Assembly (NCBI GenBank): GCA_023409975.1
Contig: JAEYQO010000058.1
Location: 10,595 to 74,594, forward strand
Length of the DNA: 64,000 nucleotides
Reading direction: 5' to 3'
Source of the DNA: Bacteroidota bacterium
Lineage (GTDB): Bacteria > Bacteroidota > Bacteroidia > Chitinophagales > Chitinophagaceae
Program-made: the position numbers and the translations under genes
In this document: piece after piece, positions 35,186-43,505 of the stretch
Numbering within the stretch: position 1 is the stretch's first letter
Layout of the letters: every line of letters starts with the position of its first letter
The notes under the pieces: model-generated
Databases searched by the model: none
Told to the model about the DNA's origin: nothing
The model's input: the letters and a program-made list of their open reading frames with translations, nothing else

Positions 35186-37210
35186 CTACATCTTCTCCTT
35201 CTCCTTCTGCAAAGCAAACAATTTGTCCCTGAGGCGGGCCGCCTCCATGAAATCAAGGTCCTTAGCCGCTTTCTCCATCGCCTTCCTGGTCTGGGTTATG
35301 AGTTTGTCCAGTTGTGCAGCAGACTGATAAACAACCTCATCCTCAGCGGCAAGGGCATTCAGTTCATCATGAGTCGCATATTTGTTCTTGTCGTTGTATC
35401 CTTTGATATCCAATACCGAAGTCTGACGCAGGATCTGCTCCTTCGATTTATAAACCGTCTGAGGTGTAATGCCGTTCTCTTCGTTATATTTCAATTGTTT
35501 ATCACGGCGCCTGTTGGTCTCGTCAATAGTCCGCTGCATACTTTCGGTCATCGAGTCGGCATAGAAAATCACCAATCCTTCCACATTACGGGCAGCCCGC
35601 CCAGCCATCTGGGTGAGGGATCGTTCGTCCCGCAGAAACCCTTCTTTATCGGCATCCAATATAGCCATCAGGGAAACCTCCGGAAGGTCAAGACCTTCCC
35701 GGAGCAGGTTAACGCCCACCAGAACATCGATACTTCCCAATCGCAGATCACGGAGAATCTCCACTCGCTCTAGAGTGTCAACCTCTGAATGGATGTACCG
35801 CGACCGGATATTGATTCGAGCCAGGTATTTATCCAGCTCCTCCGCCATTCGTTTGGTCAACGTCGTCACAAGGATCCGGTGGCCCCTCTTCACCCGCATA
35901 TCAATTTCATCCAGCAAATCATCTATCTGGTTGATACTGGGCCTGATCTCAATGGGCGGATCCAGCAGGCCGGTCGGACGAACAATTTGTTCCACGACGA
36001 CGCCCCCACTCTGTTCGAGCTCATACCTGCCAGGGGTTGCAGAAATAAACAACACCTGGTTGAGCAGCGACTCAAATTCCTGGAAGTTCAAAGGCCGGTT
36101 GTCCAGTGCTGAAGGCAATCGGAACCCGAAATCGACAAGGTTAAGCTTTCGGGAACGGTCACCACCATACATACCACTGATCTGTGGAATCGTAACGTGG
36201 CTTTCATCCACCACAAGTAGAAAATCCTGCGGAAAATAATCAATAAGACAGAAGGGACGGGAACCAGGTGTTCTGCGATCAAGGAACCTGGAGTAGTTCT
36301 CAATGCCACTACAATAACCGAGCTCCTGGATCATTTCCAGATCATAATTCACGCGTTCCTTGATTCGCTGGGCCTCAAGATGTTTCCCAATGCTTTTGAA
36401 ATATTCCACCTGGGCGAACATCTCATCCTGTATTTCACGGATGATCTGGGCCATCTGATTCTTCGGCGCCAGATAGAGGTTTGCCGGAAAAACAGCTGCG
36501 TGTTCCATCGGGGCGATCCGTTTGCCGGTGTCCACCTCAAAGCTCTCAATCTCCTCAATCTCATCGCCGAAAAAGGTGATCCGGTAACCATAATCGACAT
36601 ACGGCAGGTTGATGTCAACGGTATCTCCTTTCACTCTGAAAGTACCACGGGCGAATTCTCCCTGGCTTCTGTTATAAAGCGAGTTGACCAGTGCATGTAA
36701 AAAACTGTTTCGCGTAATCTGATCACCTCTTTTAAAACGAATGATGCTATTAGCATATTCTGTTGGGTTTCCTATACCATAAATACAGGAAACGGAGGCC
36801 ACAACTATGATATCACGCCTTCCGGAAAGCAGGCTGGAAGTAGCCCGGAGTCTGAGCTTCTCCAGTTCCTCATTAATTGAAAGGTCTTTTTCAATATAGG
36901 TATCAGAGGTAGGTATGTAAGCCTCCGGCTGATAGTAGTCGTAGTAGGAAACAAAGTATTCAACTGAGTTATCAGGAAAAAACTGCCTGAACTCTCCATA
37001 AAGCTGCGCCACAAGGGTTTTGTTGTGGGTGAGGACCAGCGTTGGCTTCTGCACCTGCTGGATGACATTGGCAACGGTAAAGGTTTTACCCGAACCGGTC
37101 ACACCCAGTAGCGTTTGAAACTGCTCACCCGCCTGGACGCCTTCCACCAGTTCACGAATGGCCTCTGGTTGATCACCTGCTGGCTGGTAAGGGCTTTGGA
37201 GTTGGAACAT
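35186..37210 (-). CDS. uvrB: UvrABC system protein B
   Basis: 674 residues, full length. UvrB is the damage-verifying helicase-like subunit of nucleotide excision repair. Walker A is GVTGSGKT (36-43); the beta-hairpin YDYYQPEAYIP, helicase motifs (LVVDESHVTIPQI; LREGLDLPEVSL; QMAGRAARN) and a C-terminal UVR motif (AKDLDFMEAARLRDKLFAL) that contacts UvrC are all present. Core gene. Its promoter CAAATTTA (plus strand reading) at 37215-37222 lies just upstream. Confidence 0.97.
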   Translation of the reverse strand: MFQLQSPYQPAGDQPEAIRELVEGVQAGEQFQTLLGVTGSGKTFTVANVIQQVQKPTLVLTHNKTLVAQLYGEFRQFFPDNSVEYFVSYYDYYQPEAYIPTSDTYIEKDLSINEELEKLRLRATSSLLSGRRDIIVVASVSCIYGIGNPTEYANSIIRFKRGDQITRNSFLHALVNSLYNRSQGEFARGTFRVKGDTVDINLPYVDYGYRITFFGDEIEEIESFEVDTGKRIAPMEHAAVFPANLYLAPKNQMAQIIREIQDEMFAQVEYFKSIGKHLEAQRIKERVNYDLEMIQELGYCSGIENYSRFLDRRTPGSRPFCLIDYFPQDFLLVVDESHVTIPQISGMYGGDRSRKLNLVDFGFRLPSALDNRPLNFQEFESLLNQVLFISATPGRYELEQSGGVVVEQIVRPTGLLDPPIEIRPSINQIDDLLDEIDMRVKRGHRILVTTLTKRMAEELDKYLARINIRSRYIHSEVDTLERVEILRDLRLGSIDVLVGVNLLREGLDLPEVSLMAILDADKEGFLRDERSLTQMAGRAARNVEGLVIFYADSMTESMQRTIDETNRRRDKQLKYNEENGITPQTVYKSKEQILRQTSVLDIKGYNDKNKYATHDELNALAAEDEVVYQSAAQLDKLITQTRKAMEKAAKDLDFMEAARLRDKLFALQKEKEKM

Positions 37211-37214
37211 CTTA

Positions 37215-37222
37215 CAAATTTA
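37215..37222 (-). promoter_or_regulatory. Promoter -7 element TAAATTTG for uvrB (minus strand)
   Basis: Reads CAAATTTA on the plus strand and starts 5 bp upstream of the uvrB ATG at 37210, another case of a near-leaderless arrangement. Confidence 0.5.
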
Positions 37223-37272
37223 AGGAGTAAAGGTCCTCCACGCACATCAGAAATATTGCAGTTTCATTAAAT

Positions 37273-37305
37273 GCGAAAGCCGCCCCAAACCGGGGCGGCT
37301 TTCGC
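37273..37305 (-). terminator. Terminator-like hairpin after the TPR gene
   Basis: GCGAAAGCCGCCCC (37273-37286) and GGGGCGGCTTTCGC (37292-37305) form a perfect 14-bp stem. It is just beyond the stop of the minus-strand TPR gene at 37323. The T-run after the stem is weak, so some of the T's are within the stem. Confidence 0.7.
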
Positions 37306-37322
37306 AATATTCTTTGATACCG

Positions 37323-38918
37323 TTAGCTTTTCTTCGCACCAACAAGATCCTTCAGTTGCTTCAGGAACGCGTTCTCAGGCTCGATAGCCTCTATCAGCGT
37401 CATGAATTTCTTCAGATTCTCCTGGTCATTTTTGTTGTAGTAATACAGCGCGAGGTACTGGAAGGCATACATCAGATCGTTCTTCTTATCATACTCCACA
37501 CCAACTGAATCAAGCCAGCGGGTATAGTGGGGTACTGCAAGTCCTTCCTTCGCTTCGTTATCTATCGCCGCAGCGATACGACCCTGCCAGTAAACTGCAG
37601 ACGGCTGCTCAGGATATTTAGCCTCCATAGCCTGGAAGGCTACTGCAGCAGAATCGTAGTTCTTGGAATAATAGTGCATCGCACCAGCCCAGAAGTAGTC
37701 AAGCGGCTGTGTTTCCGGGTAAGCACGTACAAGCTTGTTATACCACTCCGCAGACCTTACATAATCTTTAGCATCTTTGAACCCTTCTGCTATCTGGCGA
37801 TAGGTGTCGGACTTATTAGAGGCCGTATCGGCATTGATAGCCTTCGTAAAGAATTGGTTAGCCGAATCGATATAGTTGTTCACTGTATCACTGGCCCCTG
37901 CGCCAAGGTAGATCCTGGCGACATTCAGATAATCCATCGGAAAAATGCGCTCAGGCTTCTGTACCTGAAGGTATTGGCGCGCAAACTGAAGGGCTTTTTC
38001 ATGATTCTTCAGTTCCAGGTTGCTGTATGCCAGGATACCATAAAGGCCGGGCTTCGTTACACCTTTACCCAGCAATTCCTCTGCAGTCTGAACCGCACCC
38101 TGATAATCTTTTGCCAGATAAAGGATCTCTGCATAACGGATCTGGTCATCGACGGATTTATCAGAAAGGCTCAGGTATTTCTCAATATTCTCCTTTGCGA
38201 GGTTGTACTTGCCAGTCCAGAAATAAGCATTCGCCAGATCTCTGTAGGGCAACGGGTTGGAAGGATCCGCATCTTTCGCCTTCTGATAGCTTTCCAATGC
38301 TAACTGATAGTTTTTGGCAGCATACCAGAGTGCACCAGTCCTGGACCAGGCAAGCGAGTTCTTGGGATCAGCGCCTGTCACTTTCTCATAGTTATTCATA
38401 GCCTTACCACCACCGGTAGATATCTGCTGATAGGCATCACCCAGCGCAATACGCAATTCATGATTATCCTTGCGTTTTACAGCCTCTTCATACCAATCAA
38501 TGGCTTGTTGCTTATTTCCGCCATCTGTGTAGTTGATAGCGTCAGCGGCATACCTCAGCGGCTCCCAGGCTTTTCTGCCAGCCTTATCAGCCACAGCCTT
38601 CGCCAAACGGGCACCCTCATTGGCGTCCCCTTTTGTATAGGCCACACGTGCCAGTCCCGCCATGTTCGCGGCATCCTCAGGGTATTTAGCAAAAATTGCC
38701 TGCGCCTGATCGGTATGTTCCAGTCCCAGCTCAGCCAGTCCCAGATAATAATTTGCTACCGGATCTGTGCCAGCCAGGGGTTCAAGTTCTTTCTTTGCTG
38801 ATTCGTAACGCTCGTACTGGTACATCTTTATGCCTTGCTCGAGCGATTGTGCCTCGGCACTGAAGCCAAACCCCAGTGTCATCGCGGCAACAATTACGAT
38901 CGGTTGTTTCATGTTCAT
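37323..38918 (-). CDS. Periplasmic tetratricopeptide-repeat protein
   Basis: 531 residues (Met3 at 38912 may be the start). The signal peptide (MKQPIVIVAAMTLGFGFSAEA) is followed by TPR repeats over most of the length (e.g. NYQLALESYQKAKDADPSNP, KYNLAKENIEKYLSLSDK, NYDSAAVAFQAMEAKYPEQP). Repeats of this kind form protein-protein interaction scaffolds. It lies 32 nt downstream of the PstS-like lipoprotein gene, and a TPR/PstS-like pair is often seen near TonB-type genes in this phylum; an envelope role is plausible but unproven. Confidence 0.85.
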   Translation of the reverse strand: MNMKQPIVIVAAMTLGFGFSAEAQSLEQGIKMYQYERYESAKKELEPLAGTDPVANYYLGLAELGLEHTDQAQAIFAKYPEDAANMAGLARVAYTKGDANEGARLAKAVADKAGRKAWEPLRYAADAINYTDGGNKQQAIDWYEEAVKRKDNHELRIALGDAYQQISTGGGKAMNNYEKVTGADPKNSLAWSRTGALWYAAKNYQLALESYQKAKDADPSNPLPYRDLANAYFWTGKYNLAKENIEKYLSLSDKSVDDQIRYAEILYLAKDYQGAVQTAEELLGKGVTKPGLYGILAYSNLELKNHEKALQFARQYLQVQKPERIFPMDYLNVARIYLGAGASDTVNNYIDSANQFFTKAINADTASNKSDTYRQIAEGFKDAKDYVRSAEWYNKLVRAYPETQPLDYFWAGAMHYYSKNYDSAAVAFQAMEAKYPEQPSAVYWQGRIAAAIDNEAKEGLAVPHYTRWLDSVGVEYDKKNDLMYAFQYLALYYYNKNDQENLKKFMTLIEAIEPENAFLKQLKDLVGAKKS

Positions 38919-38950
38919 TGTTCGTCCTTGGTTTATTACGTCTAAATTGG

Positions 38951-39862
38951 TTATCGTGTATTCACTGCTGCTTCACGGAAGATGATATTCGTCCGCAATG
39001 GAAACAGCCTTGATTGTTTAAAAATGAGTTGTCCTCTCTCCTTACTTAAGAAATTCGCAAAGCCTGTGCCAAGTCCTGGATAGGTTTCCCTATGGATATA
39101 ATAAAGTTTCCGGGTCAATGGATAATAATCCGGTGCGATATAGGCCTGGTAAGGCTGATAGGCCTCGCCCAAACTATCGTTAAATATCGCAGCCACCTTG
39201 ATATCGTCTATAAAAGCCAGCCCCTCCGGATCTTCAAAATCTGATATATAGCTTACGCCCACAAAGCCGATTGCCCCAGGATTCGCTGCCACATAGGCCA
39301 CGACAGAGTCATTTCCTCTGGCTGCAAATACGTTTGGCCCAAGTTGCTCGCCCGGGATCAGCGAGTCAAGCATATACCTGACAGTGCTGGAACCCTGGTG
39401 ATCGAAAACAACAGTGTAAGGCTTATTGAATTTACCTGTCAGAATGCCTCTCAACTGGCTGAGGCTAAAAACTGAATCAGGGGACTCGTGATTCACCACT
39501 ACTGCAATGGCATCCTTTGCGATGGCCAGGGATGTAGGGACCACTTTCTTTGATTTGAGATACTCCCGCTCATCTGGCAGTAGTTCACGGGTGATCAGCA
39601 CCAGTCTTGCGCTGTCATTCAAAAAATCCTCAAGGCACGAAGCTTCGGGCTTATAATGCACCCGGATATTTGCTTCAGGAAAGCTGCTGTCAAACACTTT
39701 CATCTGCTCATCAATAATTGGCCGGAACGTTTCATCGACCGAAATATCGATAGTTCCCTTGTCAAGTGTATCCGTTGGCTTATTGGAATCATCCTGACAG
39801 GAACTAGTCAGGACCACGAGTAATATGATGAAGAGTGTACTTAGCCTATGCACGGAATGCAA
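38951..39862 (-). CDS. PstS-like substrate-binding lipoprotein
   Basis: 303 residues. Lipobox ...LTSSC (lipid Cys ~22) and a periplasmic-binding-protein fold of the PstS kind (ISVDETFRPIIDEQMKVF, TRELLPDEREYLKSK, VVFDHQGSSTVRYMLDSL, NPGAIGFVGVSY). True PstS binds phosphate; no pstCAB transport genes are adjacent, so phosphate uptake is not shown, and many such Bacteroidota lipoproteins are unassigned. It probably forms an operon with the TPR gene just downstream. Confidence 0.82.
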   Translation of the reverse strand: MHSVHRLSTLFIILLVVLTSSCQDDSNKPTDTLDKGTIDISVDETFRPIIDEQMKVFDSSFPEANIRVHYKPEASCLEDFLNDSARLVLITRELLPDEREYLKSKKVVPTSLAIAKDAIAVVVNHESPDSVFSLSQLRGILTGKFNKPYTVVFDHQGSSTVRYMLDSLIPGEQLGPNVFAARGNDSVVAYVAANPGAIGFVGVSYISDFEDPEGLAFIDDIKVAAIFNDSLGEAYQPYQAYIAPDYYPLTRKLYYIHRETYPGLGTGFANFLSKERGQLIFKQSRLFPLRTNIIFREAAVNTR

Positions 39863-39939
39863 GTTTATGTAATATTAATTAAACGGAATGGATGCACTGA
39901 TTCTTGTAACAGGAATTTAACAGCAATGTAAAATCCGGG

Positions 39940-40179
39940 TTAACGGCCTTTATGCTTTCTGAGTAAAACGAATCCCCGCCAGAGTCTGAAGATCCCGTAA
40001 AGCACCGCAGCGCCCCCGAGCGTGTAGGCAATGCCCGACTCCAGTTCGATAGCTCCAAAGTGTTTAATATACAACACCAGAATTCCAATGATGATGTAGA
40101 CCACACCCATTCCCAGGTGAAGACTTCCCCTGAATCGCAGGTAGGCCTGACTACGTTCATTACGTTCTTCGTGATTCAT
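39940..40179 (-). CDS. Small two-helix membrane protein, unknown function
   Basis: 79 residues with two hydrophobic segments (~22-41, GMGVVYIIIGILVLYIKHFG; ~50-70, AYTLGGAAVLYGIFRLWRGF) and charged ends (MNHEERNER; LLRKHKGR). CAAAACTA upstream (plus strand, 40196-40203) fits a minus-strand TAnnTTTG promoter. I do not recognise the family. It is real by composition, topology and promoter rather than by homology. Confidence 0.65.
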   Translation of the reverse strand: MNHEERNERSQAYLRFRGSLHLGMGVVYIIIGILVLYIKHFGAIELESGIAYTLGGAAVLYGIFRLWRGFVLLRKHKGR

Positions 40180-40218
40180 TGAAATAATTTGAGGGCAAAA
40201 CTACGATTTACAAAACGC

Positions 40219-40242
40219 AAAAAAGCCACCTCGAAAGGTGGC
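40219..40242 (-). terminator. Intrinsic terminator of the histone H1-like gene
   Basis: On the minus strand GCCACCT, loop TTCG, AGGTGGC (40225-40242) is followed by a run of Ts (40219-40224). Confidence 0.85.
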
Positions 40243-40266
40243 CTCTTACGTTCGCTAAAAATAGGT

Positions 40267-40587
40267 TTATTTTTTCTTAGCGGCTGTCTTTTTAGGAGCA
40301 GCGTTTTTCTTAGGCGCAGCCTTCTTGGCGGCTGTTGCCTTCTTTGGAGCAGCATTCTTTTTAGGTGCTGCCTTTTTCGCTGCTGCCTTTTTAGGAGCTG
40401 CCGCTTTCTTAGGAGCTGCTTTCTTTGCTGCGGCCTTCTTGGGCGCTGCCTTCTTAGCTGCTGCCTTTTTAGGGGCTGCTTTCTTAGCTGCTGCCTTCTT
40501 AGGAGCCGCTTTCTTTGCTGCAGCTTTTTTAGGAGCTGCTTTTTTGGCCGCTGCTTTCTTAGGAGCAGCTTTCTTTGCTGTTGCCAT
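40267..40587 (-). CDS. Histone H1-like nucleoid protein (Lys/Ala/Pro repeats)
   Basis: 106 residues composed almost entirely of AAKKAAPKKA-type repeats, with a net charge far above +30 and only Met at the start plus scattered Asn/Thr. This is the pattern of bacterial H1-like proteins (HctB, AlgP type) that bind DNA through lysine clusters. It has no globular domain. It lies between two terminators, so it is a single-gene unit. The repetitive DNA makes the exact length prone to change by slippage. Its role in this organism (compaction or stress) is not shown. Confidence 0.85.
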   Translation of the reverse strand: MATAKKAAPKKAAAKKAAPKKAAAKKAAPKKAAAKKAAPKKAAAKKAAPKKAAAKKAAPKKAAAPKKAAAKKAAPKKNAAPKKATAAKKAAPKKNAAPKKTAAKKK

Positions 40588-40612
40588 AACTGTGTGAATT
40601 TAAGGGTTAAAC

Positions 40613-40660
40613 AAAAAAAACTCTTATGGCAAACAGCCGAGGGGGTTAGGCCTCGGCTGT
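40613..40660 (-). terminator. Probable terminator of rplU-rpmA
   Basis: ACAGCCGAGG (40633-40642) pairs with CCTCGGCTGT (40651-40660), overlapping the last codons of rpmA; a T-run on the minus strand (40613-40620) follows 12 nt after the stem. The spacing is longer than usual, so confidence is moderate. Confidence 0.5.
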
Positions 40661-40915
40661 AGCTGTAACTTCTTTAACTGATACTAAAGTCTTGGTGCGG
40701 GTCTTTCTGAATTCCACTATACCATCAGTTGTTGCGAAAATGGTATAATCCTTACCCAAACCAACATTATCACCAGGATGGTAAACCGTACCACGCTGAC
40801 GAACGATGATATTACCGGAAATCGCCGGCTGACCACCGTAAATCTTAACTCCAAGACGCTTACTTCTGGAATCGCGGCCGTTCTTTACACTACCTTCACC
40901 TTTTTTGTGTGCCAT
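40646..40915 (-). CDS. rpmA: 50S ribosomal protein L27
   Basis: 89 residues. L27 reaches the peptidyl transferase centre. The start [20 protein letters not shown] and segment [15 protein letters not shown] core (here [18 protein letters not shown]) are typical. There is no N-terminal extension to cleave. It follows rplU by 51 nt in the usual rplU-rpmA order and is part of the same transcript. Confidence 0.97.
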   Translation of the reverse strand: MAHKKGEGSVKNGRDSRSKRLGVKIYGGQPAISGNIIVRQRGTVYHPGDNVGLGKDYTIFATTDGIVEFRKTRTKTLVSVKEVTATAEA

Positions 40916-40966
40916 TTTATATGTACTCTTTTAACCTGATTTACGAATTTACAACAGAAAAATTAA

Positions 40967-41263
40967 TTATGCAATATCATTGATGCGGATCCTCGTCAGG
41001 TACTGACGGTGCCCGTTCATCTTCTGATAACCCTTGCGGCGCTTTTTCTTAAATACTATCACTTTATCACCCTTCAGATGATCCAGAATCTCAGCCTGAA
41101 CTTTAACTGAACCACCCATAGAGATATTACCCTCATTACCGGACATCAGCACTTCAGAAAATTCTACCTTATCACCCGCATTACCGCTGAGGCGATGAAC
41201 AAACAACTCCTGGTCTTTTGCGACTTTGAATTGTTGACCTGCTATGTTTACAATCGCGAACAT
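40967..41263 (-). CDS. rplU: 50S ribosomal protein L21
   Basis: 98 residues from ATG 41263, giving MFAIVNIAGQQFKVAKDQ, the normal start; an in-frame ATG at 41404 adds 47 residues that are not part of L21. The C-terminal basic motif (FKKKRRKGYQKMNGHRQ) binds 23S rRNA. Promoter CAAAGGTA (plus strand, 41286-41293) lies 22 bp upstream, with the GH3 gene divergent beyond it. Confidence 0.97.
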   Translation of the reverse strand: MFAIVNIAGQQFKVAKDQELFVHRLSGNAGDKVEFSEVLMSGNEGNISMGGSVKVQAEILDHLKGDKVIVFKKKRRKGYQKMNGHRQYLTRIRINDIA

Positions 41264-41285
41264 GACTACCCAAAAATATTTCGCG

Positions 41286-41293
41286 CAAAGGTA
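41286..41293 (-). promoter_or_regulatory. Promoter -7 element TACCTTTG for rplU (minus strand)
   Basis: CAAAGGTA on the plus strand; an exact TAnnTTTG match 22 bp before the rplU start. Confidence 0.55.
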
Positions 41294-41354
41294 ATATAGT
41301 TTTCCTGAATACGGAAAAATTTTTTGAAGTTCCACTTCCCTCATCCCGGAACTG

Positions 41355-41362
41355 TAATTTTG
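41355..41362 (+). promoter_or_regulatory. Promoter -7 element TAATTTTG for the GH3-family gene
   Basis: An exact TAnnTTTG match ending 13 bp before the ATG at 41376. Confidence 0.5.
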
Positions 41363-41375
41363 TCCACCACGAGCA

Positions 41376-42875
41376 ATGATGAATATAAAATCACTACTGG
41401 CCAAACCCTACGCCCTGCTCATTCACAGCAAGATCCGTAAAGGTATGGCCACTGCTGTAGCCGATCAGCAGGCAATTTTGCAGCAACTCCTGAAAACAGG
41501 TACCAGCCTCTCCTTCGGAAAGGAGCACCACCTGAAAGATGTCACCAACCACAAGGAATTCACTCAGGCAATCCCCATCCGTGATTATGAAGGATTCCGT
41601 CAGTATATAGATCAGATCAAGCAGGGACAACAGAATGTCCTCTGGAAAGGTCGCCCCATGTACTTCGCCAAAACTTCCGGCACCACCAGTGGCGTGAAAT
41701 ATATCCCCATCACAAAGGATTCCATCCCCAACCATATAAACACTGCCAAAAACGCACTGCTCTGCTATATGGCCGAAAGCGGTAATGCGTCCTTTGCAGA
41801 CGGAAGAATGATCTTCCTCTCAGGCTCTCCCGTCCTTGAACGGGTTGGCGGGATTCCCACCGGAAGACTCAGCGGTATCGTGAATCATTTCGTCCCGAAA
41901 TACCTCAGAGGTAACCAACTCCCCTCCTACGAAACCAACTGTATCGAAGATTGGGAAGAAAAGCTGGGAAGGATAGTCGACGAAACCCTGAACCAGAATA
42001 TGAGCCTGATCAGTGGCATCCCCCCCTGGGTTCAGATGTATTTCGACTGGTTAATGGAGAAAAGCCAGGGTAAGAAGATCAAACAGCTTTTCCCAAATCT
42101 GCAGGTTATCGTTCATGGAGGGGTGAATTTTGAACCGTATAAAGCCAAATTGTTCGATAGCATCGGCGGCCACATAGACACCATAGAAACTTTTCCCGCC
42201 TCGGAAGGCTTCTTTGCCTTTCAGGACACCCTCGATCAGGAAGGCCTCCTGCTGAACACAAACTCGGGGATTTTCTTTGAGTTCATTCCTGCTAAGGAAA
42301 TCAATGATCCAAACCCTACCCGTCTTTCCCTTTCAGAGGTCAAAGTAGGAGAAAATTATGCCCTGATCATCAACAGCAATGCAGGGCTCTGGGGCTACAA
42401 CATCGGAGATACGGTCCGGTTCGTTAGTACCAGTCCCTACCGGCTTGTCGTAACAGGCAGGATCAAACACTATATTTCTGCATTCGGCGAACATGTTATT
42501 GGCGAAGAGGTAGAACAGGCTATGTTCGAAGCCTCACGTGAACACAATACGCATATTATCGAATTCACAGTGGCACCAAGGATCCAGACTAATGGAGAAC
42601 TACCCTACCATGAATGGTATGTAGAGTTTGAAGAGCAGCCTGCCGACCTGAAAGCATTCGCCCTGTCGGTCGATAATCATCTCCGCACCAGAAACATATA
42701 CTATGATGATCTGATCAGGGGAGGAATTCTGCAACCACTGAAAATCCGCAACTTACGCCGTCAGGCGTTTCAGGAATATATGAAATCGCAGGGAAAACTG
42801 GGAGGACAGAATAAGGTGCCACGCCTCAGCAACGATACACGCATCGGAGACGCCCTGGAACAATGGGTCAAATGA
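41376..42875 (+). CDS. GH3 auxin-responsive-promoter family acyl-adenylating enzyme
   Basis: 499 residues (ATG 41376 or the next codon). GH3 proteins belong to the ANL adenylating superfamily; plant members conjugate amino acids to jasmonate or auxin. The phosphate-binding loop is clear (YFAKTSGTTSGVKYIPITKD), and later motifs match the fold (INSNAGLWGYNIGDTVRFV, TGRIKHYISAFGEHV). The bacterial substrate is unknown. The promoter is in the divergent region with rplU. A 630-bp repeat-rich gap follows. Confidence 0.9.
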   Translation: MMNIKSLLAKPYALLIHSKIRKGMATAVADQQAILQQLLKTGTSLSFGKEHHLKDVTNHKEFTQAIPIRDYEGFRQYIDQIKQGQQNVLWKGRPMYFAKTSGTTSGVKYIPITKDSIPNHINTAKNALLCYMAESGNASFADGRMIFLSGSPVLERVGGIPTGRLSGIVNHFVPKYLRGNQLPSYETNCIEDWEEKLGRIVDETLNQNMSLISGIPPWVQMYFDWLMEKSQGKKIKQLFPNLQVIVHGGVNFEPYKAKLFDSIGGHIDTIETFPASEGFFAFQDTLDQEGLLLNTNSGIFFEFIPAKEINDPNPTRLSLSEVKVGENYALIINSNAGLWGYNIGDTVRFVSTSPYRLVVTGRIKHYISAFGEHVIGEEVEQAMFEASREHNTHIIEFTVAPRIQTNGELPYHEWYVEFEEQPADLKAFALSVDNHLRTRNIYYDDLIRGGILQPLKIRNLRRQAFQEYMKSQGKLGGQNKVPRLSNDTRIGDALEQWVK

Positions 42876-42938
42876 CGTTTTCTATCTCTCATGATAGCAG
42901 GGTGTTAGATGATCATTTTTATGAATATCACAGGGGAT

Positions 42939-43081
42939 ACTCCCTATGTACTCCCTATGCACTCCCTATATACTCCCTATATACTCCCTGGTCCCTTGCT
43001 GATCCCTTGCTGGTCCCTCCCTGGTCCCTTGCTGGCACCCTGCTGGCACCCTGCTGGTCCCTTGGTGGTCAACGGGTGGTC
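42939..43081. repeat. Thirteen tandem 11-bp units, gradually diverging
   Basis: Unit boundaries hold without a single insertion or deletion over 143 bp: ACTCCCTATGT, ACTCCCTATGC, ACTCCCTATAT (twice), ACTCCCTGGTC, CCTTGCTGATC, CCTTGCTGGTC, CCTCCCTGGTC, CCTTGCTGGCA, CCCTGCTGGCA, CCCTGCTGGTC, CCTTGGTGGTC, AACGGGTGGTC. The sequence changes stepwise while the 11-bp register is kept. Confidence 0.9.
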
Positions 43082-43339
43082 AGCTTGCTATACCCTCACC
43101 GCCACCCAGACCGCATATCACTAATCCAGATTACAATGGTGCCACCCTCACAGTTGGGAAAACACTGTCGCCCGTAACATTAAAATACATCCCTTCTTCT
43201 GCGGAAAACCTTTACTGGCAATGGCCGGTCTCTGAGGTTCGTAAGTAAGCCCCTCTTGTACTTTAGCCCCAATTTAACCGGTACGCGATGAAAAAACTCC
43301 GGAATACTGTTTTCAAACAGTAAGGTTTACATGACATCA

Positions 43340-43361
43340 GTAAGACACAGGTAAGACGTAT
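43340..43361. repeat. Two 11-bp units (GTAAGACACAG, GTAAGACGTAT)
   Basis: Two adjacent 11-bp copies sharing GTAAGAC. Same period as the arrays on both sides. Confidence 0.6.
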
Positions 43362-43397
43362 GCCAGAAACCGTCACCTCATATTATGCAACTTAGTT

Positions 43398-43430
43398 GGA
43401 ACCTACAAGGAACCTACAAGGAACCTACAA
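43398..43430. repeat. Three exact GGAACCTACAA units
   Basis: Three perfect tandem 11-bp copies followed by a partial fourth (GGAAGG). It lies 76 bp beyond the stop of the minus-strand protease gene. Confidence 0.9.
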
Positions 43431-43505
43431 GGAAGGTAGCAGGACGGTACAAGTAACCTGGAACGAGGGCTGTGGCCGAGCACTGACCTCGTAATGAATT
43501 CAGCT

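Larger units (their letters stand above)
42876..43505. other. 630-bp gap with three 11-bp repeat arrays and no supported gene
   Basis: Between the GH3 gene stop and the end of the convergent protease gene. Apart from the three repeat arrays (42939-43081, 43340-43361, 43398-43430) I see no coding sequence, RNA gene or clear terminator. Short open frames here are repeat translations. Confidence 0.7.

Noticed and set aside
40325..40597. Ala/Phe-rich open frame opposite the histone-like gene
   Set aside because: It is the reverse reading of the Lys/Ala/Pro repeats; the minus-strand gene has a terminator and the expected composition.
42863..43177. Two overlapping open frames with Leu/Pro/Trp/Ser-rich repeats
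   Set aside because: They are translations of the 11-bp tandem array in two frames; 11 is not a multiple of three, so the repeats do not maintain a coding pattern.
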